Below, piece by piece: positions 17,556 to 27,403 of a stretch of DNA of 64,000 nucleotides; positions within the stretch are counted from its first letter, which is position 1, and each line of letters begins with the position of its first letter. The stretch is from JACCTU01 sp963700495 (GTDB lineage Bacteria; Actinomycetota; Thermoleophilia; Gaiellales; Gaiellaceae), in contig CAVOXT010000003.1 in assembly GCA_963700495.1 (NCBI GenBank), forward strand, positions 1 to 64,000. The letters are read 5' to 3'. Below the pieces are notes generated by a model. The model did no database searches. It saw only the letters and a program-made list of their open reading frames with translations, and was not told the DNA's origin. Made by a program: the position numbers and the translations under genes.

Positions 17556-19423
17556 TGTGCGGCATCTGCGGAGTCGTCGCGCTCGGGCGTCCGGCCGAGA
17601 CCGAGACGGTGCGCGCTGATGGCGGCCGCGCTCGACCACCGCGGCCCCGACGGCGACGGCTCGTTCGACGACGACGGCGTCGCGCTCGGGTTCCGCCGGC
17701 TCGCGATCATCGACCTGAGCGACGCCGGGATGCAGCCGTTCGCGAGCGACGACGGCGCGCTGCAGCTCCTGCACAACGGCGAGATCTACAACTACCGCGA
17801 GCTGCGCCGCGAGCTCGAGGCGCGCGGGCACTCGCTTCCGCACGCGAGACCGACACCGAGGTCGTGCTCCGCGCGTACGAGGAGTGGGGCGACGACTGCG
17901 TCGAGCCGCTTCAACGGCATGTGGGCGTTCGCGCTCTGGGACGGGCGGCAGGCGGCGGCTCTTCTGCTCGCGCGACCGCTTCGGCGTGAAGCCGTTCTAC
18001 TACTCGTGGGACGGCGCGCGCTTCGCGTTCGCGAGCGAGCTGAAGGCGTTCCGCGCGACCCGCGGTGCGCGCTCGAGCCGAACCTGCGCGCGGTGCGCGA
18101 CTACCTCGAGCAGGGCTACGTCGACCACACGGACGAGACGTTCTTCGCCGGGATTCGCAAGCTGCCGCCCGCGCACTCGCTCGTCGTCGACGACGGCGGC
18201 CTGCGCATCGAGCGCTACTGGTCGCTCGAGCCGCGCGACGCGCCCGCCGACCCGGCCGAGGCGGTCCGCGAGCTCTTCCTCGACGCGGTGCGGCTGCGGC
18301 TGCGCAGCGACGTCCCGGTCGGCACGTGCCTCTCCGGCGGGATCGACTCGTCCGCGATCGCCGTGCACGATCGACCACCTGCTGCGCACCGAGGCCGAGA
18401 ACGCCGGCCGGTCGGCGACCGCCAGAGGACCTTCACGGCGTACTTCGAGGAGCCGGGCTTCGACGAGCGGCCGTATCGCGGAGGCCGTCGTCGAGCGGAC
18501 GCGCTCGCAGCCGCACTGGGTCTCGTTCGACGTCGGCCGAGCTCGTCGAGCGCGCTGCCGTCGATCGTCGCGACGCAGGACGAGCCGTTCGGCGTCGACG
18601 TGCGATCGTCGCGCAGTGGTTCGTCATGCGCGCGGCGACGCGCGGCGGGCCTGAAGGTGATGCTCGACGGCCAGGGCGCCGACGAGATGCTCGCCGGCTA
18701 CCACGGCTACTTCGGCCCGTTCTTCGCCGACCTGCTCACGGCACGGTCAGTTGCGCGAGCTCGGCGCCGAGCTGCGCGCGTACCGGTCGCTCCACGGCGC
18801 GGGCGTGGGCACGACGGCGGTCGCGCTCGCGCGGCCGTTCGTGCCCGCAGCGCGTGCGCTGGGCCGCCCGCGGCCGCGTGCGAGGCGGCTCCGCGCTCGT
18901 TCACCCCGACGCTCCGCGCCGAGCGCGACGCCGAGCACGTCAACGGTTTCGGCGGCCGGCTACCTGCACCGCCAGCATGCACCTGATCCTGACGCAGCCG
19001 CGGCCTCCCGAGCTCCTGCGCTACGAGGACCGCAACTCGATGGCGCACTCGCTCGAGGCGCGCGTGCCGTTCCTCGACTACCGCCTCGTCGAGCTGCTCT
19101 TCTCCCTGGGCGCCGGCGACCTGATCGAGCGCGGCCGGACGAAGGCGGTGCTGCGCCGCGCGCTCGGCGACCTGCTTCCACCCGTCGTCCGCGACCGGGT
19201 CGACAAGCTCGGCTTCGTCACGCCCGAGGCGTCGTGGCTGCGGAACGGACTCGGCGAGCTCGCCGCCGACGTCTTCGCGTCGCGCGAGTTCCGCGAGCGC
19301 GGCTTCGTCGACGCGGACGCCGCCCGCCGGAGCCTCGATCGCCACCGGTCGGGCGAGCGGCCGGCCGGCTTCGAGCTCTGGCGGGCCCTCTGCGTCGAGC
19401 TCTGGGCGAGAGAGTTCCTCTAG
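17555..19423 (+). CDS. asnB: Asparagine-synthase-like glutamine amidotransferase, copy 2 (many frame breaks)
   Basis: Cys2-type glutaminase domain (MCGICGVVALGRPA, DHRGPDGDGSF, LHNGEIYNYRELRREL) followed by a synthetase domain (SLSGGIDSSAIA-like loop from CLSGGIDSS, LDGQGADEMLAGYHGYF, NSMAHSLEARVPFLDYRLVELL, RDRVDKLGFVTPEASWL). At least eight breaks occur, near 17613, 17846, 17906, 17952, 18058, 18366 and at further points between 18410 and 18970. Those I examined closely are closed by adding GC/CG or a double unit (for example GTGCGCGCTG, CACGCGAGAC, GAGCCGCTTC, GTGCACGATC). Lies between the tandem GT and another GT, with 1-bp overlaps on both sides. Confidence 0.85.
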
Positions 19424-20595
19424 TGCCCCGCCTGCTGCTGGTCACCCCCGCGGAGCTCACGCGCGATCCTCGCGCGCGCCGCGCGGCCGCAGCCGCGAAG
19501 GCGCTCGGGTTCTCCGTCGTCGGGCTCACCGGCCGGGTCTCGGGCGAGGAGCCCGCGCCGCTCGACGGCGTGAAGATCGTCCGCACCGGCTCACAGGGGC
19601 ACACGAGCCAACAGTGGAAGACCGGCGGGTCCGCACGCCGAGAACCTGCGCCGCTCCGCGAGCTGCGCGGTCTCTACCGGCTTGCGCGCCTCGGTCTCCG
19701 CACGCGCGGCCTCCGGCGCGCAGGCCGCACGATCGGCCGCACCGACGTCATCCATGCGAACGACCTCGAGACGCTCCCGGCCGGCTACCTGCTCGCGAAG
19801 GAGCTCCACTCGCGGCTCGTCTACGACGCGCATGAGCTCTACGCGGAGCACGAGCCGGATCCCCCGCGGATCGCCCGCGCGATGCTCGCGCGGATCGAGC
19901 GAGGGCTCGCGCGTCGTGCCGACGCGGTCGTGACCGTGAGCGAGCCTCTCGCCGAGGAGCTGCGCCGCCGGCTGAGAGTCGAGCCGATCGTCGTCCTGAA
20001 CGCGCCGGAACTCGACGAACGAGAGCCTCCGGAGCCGGGTGCAGGCCCGCTGCGCGCCGTCTACCAGGGTGCGTTCGGAACCGGCAGGCGGCTTGACGAC
20101 CTGTTCGAGGCGGTCAGGCGCGCGCCGAGCGTGCAGCTGACGCTGCGTGTGAACCGCTCGACCCGCGAAGAGCTCGAGGGCGTCCTGCCGGCCGACCTGC
20201 GCGAACGTGTGTCGGTGGAGGACCCCGTCCCGCCGAGCGAGGTCGTCACGGCCCTCCACGGCCACCACGTCGGGGTCCTGTTCGACCGGCCGCTGACGCG
20301 GAACGCCGAGCTGTCTTCGCCGAACAAGCTGTTCGAGTACCTGATGGCCGGGCTCGCCGTCGTCGCTCCCGACCTACCCGGCCTACGCTGGCTGGCGGAC
20401 GAGGAGCTCGGAATCCTCTTCGAGGCGGGCTCGCCGGAGTCGTTCGGACAGGCGCTCGAGTCGCTCGCTGCCGACCCGGACCGCCTCGCGCAACTACGGA
20501 CGAACGCAAGACGGGCGGCGGTCGAGCGCTACAACGCCGAAGCTCAGCGCGCGGCGCTCGCGCGGGCGTGGGGAGACACTGCGACCCGTGCGTAG
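19423..20595 (+). CDS. GT4-like glycosyltransferase
   Basis: 390 residues. The GTG at 19423 shares its first base with the TAG of asnB copy 2. N-terminus LLLVTPAELTRDPRARRAAAAAK, acceptor-domain DVIHANDLETLPAGYLLAKE and LVYDAHELYAEHEPDPP, donor-domain AVYQGAFGTGRRLDDLFEAV, and SSPNKLFEYLMAGLAVVAPDLPGL, where E of LFEYLMAG is the sugar-binding acid. This pattern is common in exopolysaccharide GT4 enzymes. An 8-bp overlap leads into the methyltransferase. No defect seen. Confidence 0.9.
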   Translation: MPRLLLVTPAELTRDPRARRAAAAAKALGFSVVGLTGRVSGEEPAPLDGVKIVRTGSQGHTSQQWKTGGSARREPAPLRELRGLYRLARLGLRTRGLRRAGRTIGRTDVIHANDLETLPAGYLLAKELHSRLVYDAHELYAEHEPDPPRIARAMLARIERGLARRADAVVTVSEPLAEELRRRLRVEPIVVLNAPELDEREPPEPGAGPLRAVYQGAFGTGRRLDDLFEAVRRAPSVQLTLRVNRSTREELEGVLPADLRERVSVEDPVPPSEVVTALHGHHVGVLFDRPLTRNAELSSPNKLFEYLMAGLAVVAPDLPGLRWLADEELGILFEAGSPESFGQALESLAADPDRLAQLRTNARRAAVERYNAEAQRAALARAWGDTATRA

Positions 20596-21640
20596 CGAGC
20601 TCGTCGACATCCTCCAGGACCCCGCCGGCGGCGGAGCACTGTCGCTCGAGCCGTATGAGCGCGACGGCGACGAGATCGTCGCGGGCGCGCTCCGCAGCGA
20701 GTACGGGCGCTCGTATCCGATCCGCCACAGCATCCCGCGCTTCGTCGAGGTCGAGGACGAGGGCCAGGCGCAGACGCAGTCGAGCTTCGGCTTCAAGTGG
20801 ACGAAGCGCGACTCGTTCGGCTCCGAGGGAATGCAAAGAGCGCTGCACGGATGGCTGCTCGACCGCTACGGGTTCGCGTCCGGCGACGAGATGCGGGAGT
20901 TCTTCGCGTCGCGCGAGCGCACGCTGGACGCGGGCTGCGGCGCCGGCTTCGCGACGTCCGCGTGGATGCGGGACGGCTGGAACGAGTCCGGCGCCGAGTG
21001 GGTCGGCGCCGACATCTCGGAAGCCATCGACGTCGCGCGCGAGCGCCTCGGCGGATTCGGCGGCACCCACTTTGTCCAGGCGGACGTGCTCGACCTCCCG
21101 TTCAGGCCCGAGAGCTTCGACGTCGTCTTCTCGGAGGGCGTGCTGCACCACACGCCGTCCACTGAGCGCGCGCTGAAGGCGCTCGTGCCGCTGCTGCGCC
21201 CCGGAGGCGAGCTGATGATCTACGTCTACGCGCGCAAGGCGCCGATCCGCGAGTTCACCGACGACTACGTGCGCGAACTGCTCGCAGACCTGACGCCGGC
21301 GGAGGCGTGGGAGGCGCTCAGGCCGCTGACGAAGCTCGGGCAGGCGCTTGCCGAGCTCGAGACCGAGATCGAGGTCCCAGAGGACGTTCCGCTCCTCGGG
21401 ATCAAGGCCGGGCGCTACGACGTGCAGCGGCTCGTCTACTGGAACGTCGCGAAGCTCTTCTGGAACGCCGACATGACGTTCGAGGAGAACAACCACCTCA
21501 ACTTCGACTGGTACGCCCCGCGCTACGCGTGGCGGCAGACAGAGGAGGAGGTGCGCCGTTGGTACGAGGAATCAGAGGTCGAGGTGACCCGCTTCCACGT
21601 CGACGACGCCGGGTTCACCGTACGCGGGCTCAAGCGCTGA
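20588..21640 (+). CDS. SAM-dependent methyltransferase with Trm112-like N-terminus
   Basis: 350 residues from GTG 20588, last gene of the 15087-21640 operon. The N-terminal 60 residues (DILQDPAGGGALSLEPYER, SYPIRHSIPRFV) look like a Trm112-like module that has lost its cysteines. Then FGFKWTKRDSF, motif I LDAGCGAGFATSAWM, GADISEAIDVAR, FDVVFSEGVLHHTPS and LLRPGGELMIYVYARK. The C-terminal region (KLFWNADMTFEENNHLNFDWYAPRYAWRQ) is typical of methyltransferases in glycan clusters. The end overlaps the convergent GT gene by 11 bp. Confidence 0.9.
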   Translation: MRSELVDILQDPAGGGALSLEPYERDGDEIVAGALRSEYGRSYPIRHSIPRFVEVEDEGQAQTQSSFGFKWTKRDSFGSEGMQRALHGWLLDRYGFASGDEMREFFASRERTLDAGCGAGFATSAWMRDGWNESGAEWVGADISEAIDVARERLGGFGGTHFVQADVLDLPFRPESFDVVFSEGVLHHTPSTERALKALVPLLRPGGELMIYVYARKAPIREFTDDYVRELLADLTPAEAWEALRPLTKLGQALAELETEIEVPEDVPLLGIKAGRYDVQRLVYWNVAKLFWNADMTFEENNHLNFDWYAPRYAWRQTEEEVRRWYEESEVEVTRFHVDDAGFTVRGLKR

Positions 21641-22949
21641 CGCCGAGCACTTCCTCGTAGACCGCCTGCTGACGCTCGGCGACGAGCCTCCAGCCGTGGT
21701 AGCGCTCGATCCACGCACGGCCGGCGCGGCCGAGCCGCACGCGTTCGTCCGGGTCGTCCGCGAGCCGCCGCAGCGACTCCGCGACGGTTCGCGCGTCGCG
21801 CGCGTCGACGATAGGCGGGGGCTTGGGGAAGCACCATTCGTGCAGCGCTGCGTCGAAGGCCATCACGACCGGACGCTCGCACGCCATCGCCTCCGGCGCG
21901 ATCCCGCCGAACGTCCCGAACGTGAACTGGTCGAGCACGACGTCCGCGGCGCGGTAGAGCTCGATCAGGTGCAGCTTGGGCACGGGGCGCGTCCACTGGA
22001 CGTTGGCGTCGAGCCTGAGCTCGGTGACGAGTGCGCGTGTTCGCGCCGCGTCCTCACCCCAGTCGCCGAGGAGCAGGAGCGCCTTCGGATGGCCGCCTCG
22101 CACGAGCTCGCCGAGTGCACGCACCATTACGTCGTTCCGCTTCTCGCGCCAGTCCTGCCGCGCAGGCGCGAAGAAGATCGGCCCCGCCCCGCCCCCGCGC
22201 AGCTCGTCGTCGAGCGCCGAGCGGCCCGGTGTGTACTTCGACTCGTCGACCGGGTGCGGGATGAAGACCGTGTTCTCGAGCCCGAGCCTGCGCGCGGACG
22301 ACACCACGTCGGCGTTCGTGATGATCACCTTGGCCGCGCGCCGGTACGCGAGGCTCAGCAGACGACCGCGCCAGCTGTCCTCGAACGGAAGCTCGCGGAG
22401 CGTGCCGTGCTCGAAACAGACGAGCGGGACGTCCGGCGCGGCGACGAGGACGAAGCTCGGATGCGTGGCGTAGGCTTGGACGAGGTCGTAGCGGCCGAGC
22501 AGCCGGCCCAGGCCGCCGACAATCAGCCCGTGCATCCAGGCCGCGCGGTGAGCTTCGAGAACGTCGTCGAAGCCGAGGGGCGCTCCGAGGACGTCCTCGA
22601 GCGGCGCGTAGTCGGCTTTCAGTTGCCGGTAGCCGCGGCGGACCGACCGCAGGTCCCGCGCCCGAGCGACTGCGCGCTCGATCCGGTACTGGCCTTTGAA
22701 CCGCCGCCGCGCGAACGGGTCGTAGACCGGCAGGACCCAAGGGGGTCTCGTCCAGGAGACCACGTCTTTGATTGCAGCGGCCGGTGCGAGCGGATCGATC
22801 GGACGGTCGAACTGCGCGTCCTCCCACTCCGGCTGTGCGAGCGCGTACGACTCGTCGCAGAGGACGTCAGCGGCGGTGCCGAGGCGACGCAGGAGCTTCG
22901 CGTTGTTGTACCCGTTGTTCGCGACGTTTCCGAAGTGCAGGACGCGCAA
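21630..22949 (-). CDS. GT-B glycosyltransferase of the local D-Q motif family
   Basis: 439 residues; ATG 22949 lies 4 bp after the flippase stop, so it is the last gene of the eight-gene minus operon. N-terminus VLHFGNVANNGYNNAKLLRRL; middle FEHGTLRELPFEDSWRG; donor domain IFFAPARQDWREKRND, ALLLLGDWGED and the signature ADVVLDQFTFGTFGGIAPEA followed by MACERPVVMAF. The same V-x-D-Q...E-A-M-A motif recurs in the genes at 24399, 30882 and 61755, marking a paralogous family. The acceptor is unknown. Confidence 0.87.
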   Translation of the reverse strand: MRVLHFGNVANNGYNNAKLLRRLGTAADVLCDESYALAQPEWEDAQFDRPIDPLAPAAAIKDVVSWTRPPWVLPVYDPFARRRFKGQYRIERAVARARDLRSVRRGYRQLKADYAPLEDVLGAPLGFDDVLEAHRAAWMHGLIVGGLGRLLGRYDLVQAYATHPSFVLVAAPDVPLVCFEHGTLRELPFEDSWRGRLLSLAYRRAAKVIITNADVVSSARRLGLENTVFIPHPVDESKYTPGRSALDDELRGGGAGPIFFAPARQDWREKRNDVMVRALGELVRGGHPKALLLLGDWGEDAARTRALVTELRLDANVQWTRPVPKLHLIELYRAADVVLDQFTFGTFGGIAPEAMACERPVVMAFDAALHEWCFPKPPPIVDARDARTVAESLRRLADDPDERVRLGRAGRAWIERYHGWRLVAERQQAVYEEVLGVSA

Positions 22950-22953
22950 CGAC

Positions 22954-24402
22954 TCAGCCCCGGCGCGGACGCCATGGTCGGAGAGACAAGAACGACGCGG
23001 GCTCGAGCCATCCGCGAGCCCACGCCATGGCGGGAAAAGCGAGCACGAGAGGCACCTTTACGAGCGCGCTCAACCAGAGCGGCTCGAGGTTGATGAGCGT
23101 GCCCACTGTGATCAGAACCGCTGCCGTCACCGCGATCTCACCGACCCGACGTGAGTTGAACGGAGCGGGACTCAGGATCTGTGCGCGTCGGTAGTACAGC
23201 AACGCCAGCGCCCCGAACGTCAGCGATGTCGCAATTGCCGCGCCGATGATCCCAAAGGGGGGAATGAGTGCAAAGTTCAGAGCGATGTTCAACGCCGCCG
23301 TGTAGAAGGCGTATTGCGCGAAGTACCGCGTGCGCCGTGAGATGCTGATCCCGGTCATGGTGACGGCGTTCAGACCGAGCGCAAAGACGCCGGCGCAGAG
23401 AATCCCGACGAGTTTGTACGCGTCCGCAAAGGCGGGACCCGTGACGGTGCGAAAGAACTCGCGGGCGTAGACCGAGAGACAGACGGCGCCAAGACCGGTG
23501 GCGAACGCGACGTAGGTGAGCGCGCGTGCACGGACCGGCGGCTCGCCCTCCGGATCGCGGCTGAAGAGATCGAGGATGAAAGGCGACCACGCAAACGCGA
23601 AGGCGGTGACGGCGAGCAGCAAGACGTTCGAGAGGCGGATCCCGAGCGCGTAGATCCCGAGGTCGGAGAGATCGGCGTAGTGGAGCACGAAGAGCCGGTC
23701 GACGAACTGGAGCACCCAGTTGCTTGCGGCAACGGGAATGAGCGGCAGCCCGTACAGCAGCATCGTCCGCAGCTCCGGCCAACTGACGGTCGCTCGAATC
23801 GCGTGCCGCGCAGCGGCCGCCGCGACGAGGAGGGTCGGCGCGGCGCTGATCACGCCCGCCAGATAGAAGCCTTGAAGACCGCGATCCTTGACGGCGACCA
23901 GGTAGAGGATCAGGGCGACGCTGAGCAGAGCCCCGAACCAGCTGACGAGGACGTAGCGCCCGGCCTGCCGCCGGAGTCGGATGACCTCGAGGAAGCACGT
24001 GCTCGCCACGGCGACGGGGAGCGCCGCGACCGCCAGCGCGATCACGGTCGCATCGTCGTCGGTGCCGAACAGGAGTCTCGAGAGCGGAGCCGAGAATGCG
24101 ACGATCGTTCCGGCCAAGAGCCCGGCCCAGAGAACCCTCGGCCAAAACGCCGAACTGAGGACGACCTGGCGCTCTTTCACTTGCTCAGGGGCGTAGTCGA
24201 AATAGCTCCGCTGGGCCGCCGATTCGAGCGACAACGATGCGACGATCGCGACCACGGCGAGCATCGTCGAGATCGTCTCCATCACGCCGTAGTCACCGGG
24301 AGTGAAGATCCGGGTGAGGATCGGCAACGTCAGGAAGCTGACCAGTTGAAGCGCGAGGCGACCCGATCCGTAGATCGCCACCTGCCGCAGCAGGGTTCTC
24401 AT
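22954..24402 (-). CDS. Wzx-like oligosaccharide flippase (MOP/MVF superfamily)
   Basis: Inner-membrane translocase that flips undecaprenyl-linked repeat units. 482 residues from ATG 24402 (ATGA junction with the GT gene upstream). N-terminus LLRQVAIYGSGRLALQLVSFL and TRIFTPGDYGVMETI is typical of this superfamily. About 12-14 hydrophobic segments alternate with short Arg-rich loops (RLLFGTDDDATVIALAVAAL; WVLQFVDRLFVLHYADLSDLG; PPFGIIGAAIATSLTFGALA). It is coding-intact. A second flippase of the same superfamily starts at 62699. Confidence 0.92.
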   Translation of the reverse strand: MRTLLRQVAIYGSGRLALQLVSFLTLPILTRIFTPGDYGVMETISTMLAVVAIVASLSLESAAQRSYFDYAPEQVKERQVVLSSAFWPRVLWAGLLAGTIVAFSAPLSRLLFGTDDDATVIALAVAALPVAVASTCFLEVIRLRRQAGRYVLVSWFGALLSVALILYLVAVKDRGLQGFYLAGVISAAPTLLVAAAAARHAIRATVSWPELRTMLLYGLPLIPVAASNWVLQFVDRLFVLHYADLSDLGIYALGIRLSNVLLLAVTAFAFAWSPFILDLFSRDPEGEPPVRARALTYVAFATGLGAVCLSVYAREFFRTVTGPAFADAYKLVGILCAGVFALGLNAVTMTGISISRRTRYFAQYAFYTAALNIALNFALIPPFGIIGAAIATSLTFGALALLYYRRAQILSPAPFNSRRVGEIAVTAAVLITVGTLINLEPLWLSALVKVPLVLAFPAMAWARGWLEPASFLSLRPWRPRRG

Positions 24403-25571
24403 CGCCGGACGGACCAGACGGAGCGGTACACGGCCTCGAGCTTCTCGCCCACGGCCTCGAGCGAGTGGTAGCGCCGCACGTAGCCGGGCCCGCGTGCGCC
24501 GAGCTCCTGCCGGAGTCCGCGGTCGCGGACAAGCGTTCTCAGCTCGTCGACGAGCGAGTCGGGCGTCGCGCTCACGATCGGCGCTTCCTCCCACTCCGGA
24601 TGATGCTCGGCGAAGCGCGGGTTGAGGTAGCAGACGACCGGCCGGCCTAACGCCATGCACTCGATGGCGAACTGCGCGTAGGCGCCGATCAGAAGCTGGT
24701 CGACCGCAACGTCGGCCTGCTCGTAGAGCCGGCGGGCCTGATCGCCCGGCACGCCCTGGACGAGCACGAGCTCGATGGGCTCGCCCTCGTCTTGCAGCAG
24801 CGCGACCGCCTCTGCGACGTAGCGCGTGCCCTTGTACTGCGGGTGGTTAGGCGCGTGCACGACCCGGACGACGTCGTCGTTCGGCATCGGCGTCGGTAGC
24901 CACTCGTCGACGTCGATCGGGAACGGGAAGATCCCGTCGAGCCGTGGGAGATCCTCGACGAGATCCGCTGAACCGAGGACAGCGTCCGCGCCGCGGCCGA
25001 TGACGTCGAGCCGCTCAGCGACGTCCGCCTCCTCGCGATCCTCGTCGCCCGGCGCGATGTCGCTGTACGCGTGCCAGCCGGGGATCGCGCGCGTCCGCGA
25101 CGCGAGCCGCGCGTCGCCGCCGTAGGGGTACGCGACGATGCGCTTGCCCGCGAGGCGCAGCAGGGTCGGCTCGAGCCGCCACGCCGGAGTCTCGCCGAGC
25201 AGGCCGCCGTCGAAGAAGAACACGAAGAGGTCGTAGCGCGTCAGCGCCCAGAGAAAGGCCGCATAGGGAACGAGTTGGCCGAGCAGCGGGATGCCCCGCC
25301 ACCGGCTCAGGTCGTGATCGAAGAGCCCGCGCGCCGAGATCCGGTACGTGCTGTAGACGATCGTCTCGCTCCGATAGCCGCGTAGCCGGTCGGCCCGCGC
25401 CGCATAGTGGATGCTGACGATCGGGACGGGGCCCCGGACGATGACGGGACGCTCCCCGCGGCGTCGCCGTCGTGTCGATCGCAGGCGCCCGGCCAGACCG
25501 ACCGGCACGAAGAGGATGAGCGTGAAGGCGATCGCCGCCGCGTGGAGCGCGCGGCGGACGAGGTGCCTCAC
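24399..25571 (-). CDS. Membrane-anchored glycosyltransferase of the D-Q motif family
   Basis: 390 residues from GTG 25571 (GTGA junction with asnB copy 3). A single N-terminal membrane helix (LHAAAIAFTLILFVPVGLAG) precedes a GT-B body with LFVFFFDGGLLGETPAWRLE, KRIVAYPYGGDARL, VVHAPNHPQYKGTRYVAEAV, LVLVQGVPGDQARRLYEQ and ADVAVDQLLIGAYAQFAIEC followed by MALGRPVVCYL. Related to 21630, 30882 and 61755 by the V-D-Q-L ... E-x-M-A-L-G-x-P-V-V block. The membrane anchor is unique in this family here. Confidence 0.88.
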   Translation of the reverse strand: MRHLVRRALHAAAIAFTLILFVPVGLAGRLRSTRRRRRGERPVIVRGPVPIVSIHYAARADRLRGYRSETIVYSTYRISARGLFDHDLSRWRGIPLLGQLVPYAAFLWALTRYDLFVFFFDGGLLGETPAWRLEPTLLRLAGKRIVAYPYGGDARLASRTRAIPGWHAYSDIAPGDEDREEADVAERLDVIGRGADAVLGSADLVEDLPRLDGIFPFPIDVDEWLPTPMPNDDVVRVVHAPNHPQYKGTRYVAEAVALLQDEGEPIELVLVQGVPGDQARRLYEQADVAVDQLLIGAYAQFAIECMALGRPVVCYLNPRFAEHHPEWEEAPIVSATPDSLVDELRTLVRDRGLRQELGARGPGYVRRYHSLEAVGEKLEAVYRSVWSVRR

Positions 25572-27403
25572 GGCACGGTGGCGGCGTGCCAGGCGCTGTG
25601 GCGCGTCCTCGGGTCGCCGTCGATGAAGAGGCGGTTCCACCACTCGAAGCAGATCAGCGACCAGATCAGCAGGCGGTGATTCTGCCGCCCCGCACGGTGC
25701 TCGTCGAGCACACGGCGGACGAACTCCGGCTCGAAATAGCCGCGGCCGAGCGCGCGCTCGTCCAGGAGGAGGTCGGCGATCTCCTGCATCGACGGGCCGC
25801 GGTACCAGGACTCGTCGGGCGGGCTGAACCCCTGCTTGCGCTTGTCGAGCACCTCCTGCGGGAGCAGCCCCTTCATCGCCTGACGGAGCAGCCGCTTCCC
25901 ACCGCCGTTCGCGTGCTTGAGATGCGGCGGGAATGCGCCGAGCGATCTCTACGAGCTCGTTGTCGAGGAACGGCACGCGAACCTCGAGGCTGTGCGCCAT
26001 CGAGACGCGGTCTTCGACGACGAGCAGCCCGTGGAGAAACGTCTTCGCCTCGAAGTAGAGCGCCTTCGAGACAGGGTCGAGCGCGCGCGCCGGCTCGATC
26101 GCGGCTCGGTAGTGGTCGAACGGCGAGCTCGCGAACGCGCTGCGGATGCTCCCCGTGAAGAACTCCGCCGTGCTGCGCTTCGGGAACGAGCCGGCTCCAG
26201 TACGCGAAGTAGCGCTTGTCGAACTCCTCGGGATCGTCGACGCCCTCGACGAGCTCGTAGCGCCACGGGTAGCCGGCGAAGAGCTCGTCGCCGCCGGTCC
26301 CCGCGAGCGAGACCTTCACGAACTTCGAGGCGAGCCGGGCGATGTAGTGGTTCGGGTAGGACATCCCGACGCGCAGGTCCTCGAGGTGCCACACGAGCTC
26401 GGGGAGCACCCACGCCATGTCCCCGGCGTGCATGACCATCTCGTAGTGCTCGGTCCGGCACGCGCTCGCGACGCGCTCCGCGTCCGCGCGCTCGTCGAAG
26501 ACCAGCTCGAGGCCGTTCACGGACGAGAGGTCGAACCCGCCGGTGAACGTCATCAGCCGCGGGATGCGCGCGCTCGCCGACCGCGACGATCGACGCGGAG
26601 TCCATCCCGCCCGAGAGGTAGCTGCCGAGCGGGACGTCGCTGACGAGCTGCCGCTCGACCGCCGCCTCGAACGCCGCGCGAATCCGCTCGACCCACTCGC
26701 TCTCGCCGACCGACTCGTCGGGCTCGAGCTCGAGGTCCCAGTACCGCTCGGGCTCGCCCGTCCGAGACGACGACGAGCGCATCAGATGTCCAGCGGGCAG
26801 CATGCGGACGCCGTCGAAGAGCGTCGCGTCGGAGAAGACGTTCTGGAACGTGAAGTACTCGCGCGAGCGCGTCGGTCGAGACGCGCGCGCGCAGGCCGGC
26901 CGCGAGCAGCGCCTTGATCTCGGAGCCGAAGAGCAGCCGGCCGCCGGCGCTCGGCGTAGTAGAGCGGCTTGACGCCGAAACGGTCGCGGGCGAGGAAGAG
27001 CGTCCGCTCGAGATCGTCCCAGATCGCGAACGCGAACATCCCGTCGAAGCGGTCGAGCGCACGCGGGGCCCCACTCCTCGCAGGCGCGCAGCACGACCTC
27101 CGTGTCGCCGCGCGACCGGAAGGAGCGCCCGCGCGCCTCCAGCTCAGGCGCGAGCTCGCGGAAGTTGTAGAGCTCGCCGTTGTAGACCAGCACGTAGCGG
27201 CCGTCCTCGCTCGTCATCGGCTGGTGACCGGCGTCGGAGACGTCGAGGATCGCGAGCCGGTCGCTGGCGAGCCCGACGGGGCCACGGACGAACGTGCCCC
27301 GGTCGTCGGGACCGCGGTGCGCGATCGACGCAGCCATTGCGTCGATCTCAGACTGCGCGACGGGCTCGCCGCGGAGATCGAGGATGCCAGCGATCCCGCA
27401 CAT
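25568..27403 (-). CDS. asnB: Asparagine-synthase-like glutamine amidotransferase, copy 3 (several frame breaks)
   Basis: ATG 27403 (TGATG junction with the methyltransferase). MCGIAGILDLRGEP with Cys2, AHRGPDDRGTF, VYNGELYNFRELAPEL, then SYLSGGMDSASIVAV, SLAGTGGDELFAGYPWRYELV, HSLEVRVPFLDNELVEIA and DKRKQGFSPPDESWYRGPS. Breaks at about 25935, 26190, 26575, 26870, 26948 and 27063. In four of these I can see the cure, one GC returned to TGCGCTCG, GAGCGCCGG, GCGCGAGTA and GCGCGCAT. Same family as copies 1 and 2 but divergent in sequence, so likely a different uronate or acyl substrate. Confidence 0.85.

Noticed and set aside
13776..17843. Very long antisense open frame (over 1300 codons) on the minus strand
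   Set aside because: The part beyond 15044 is opposite the tandem GT gene and has only low-complexity Arg/Glu/Asp-rich sequence. High GC third positions create such shadow frames; no motif or start supports it.
17555..19423. Phase-variable gene using GC dinucleotide slippage
   Set aside because: Eight or more separate breaks in one gene, and the same kind in a dozen others, cannot be a useful switch. Many longer GC tracts in intact genes are unaffected.
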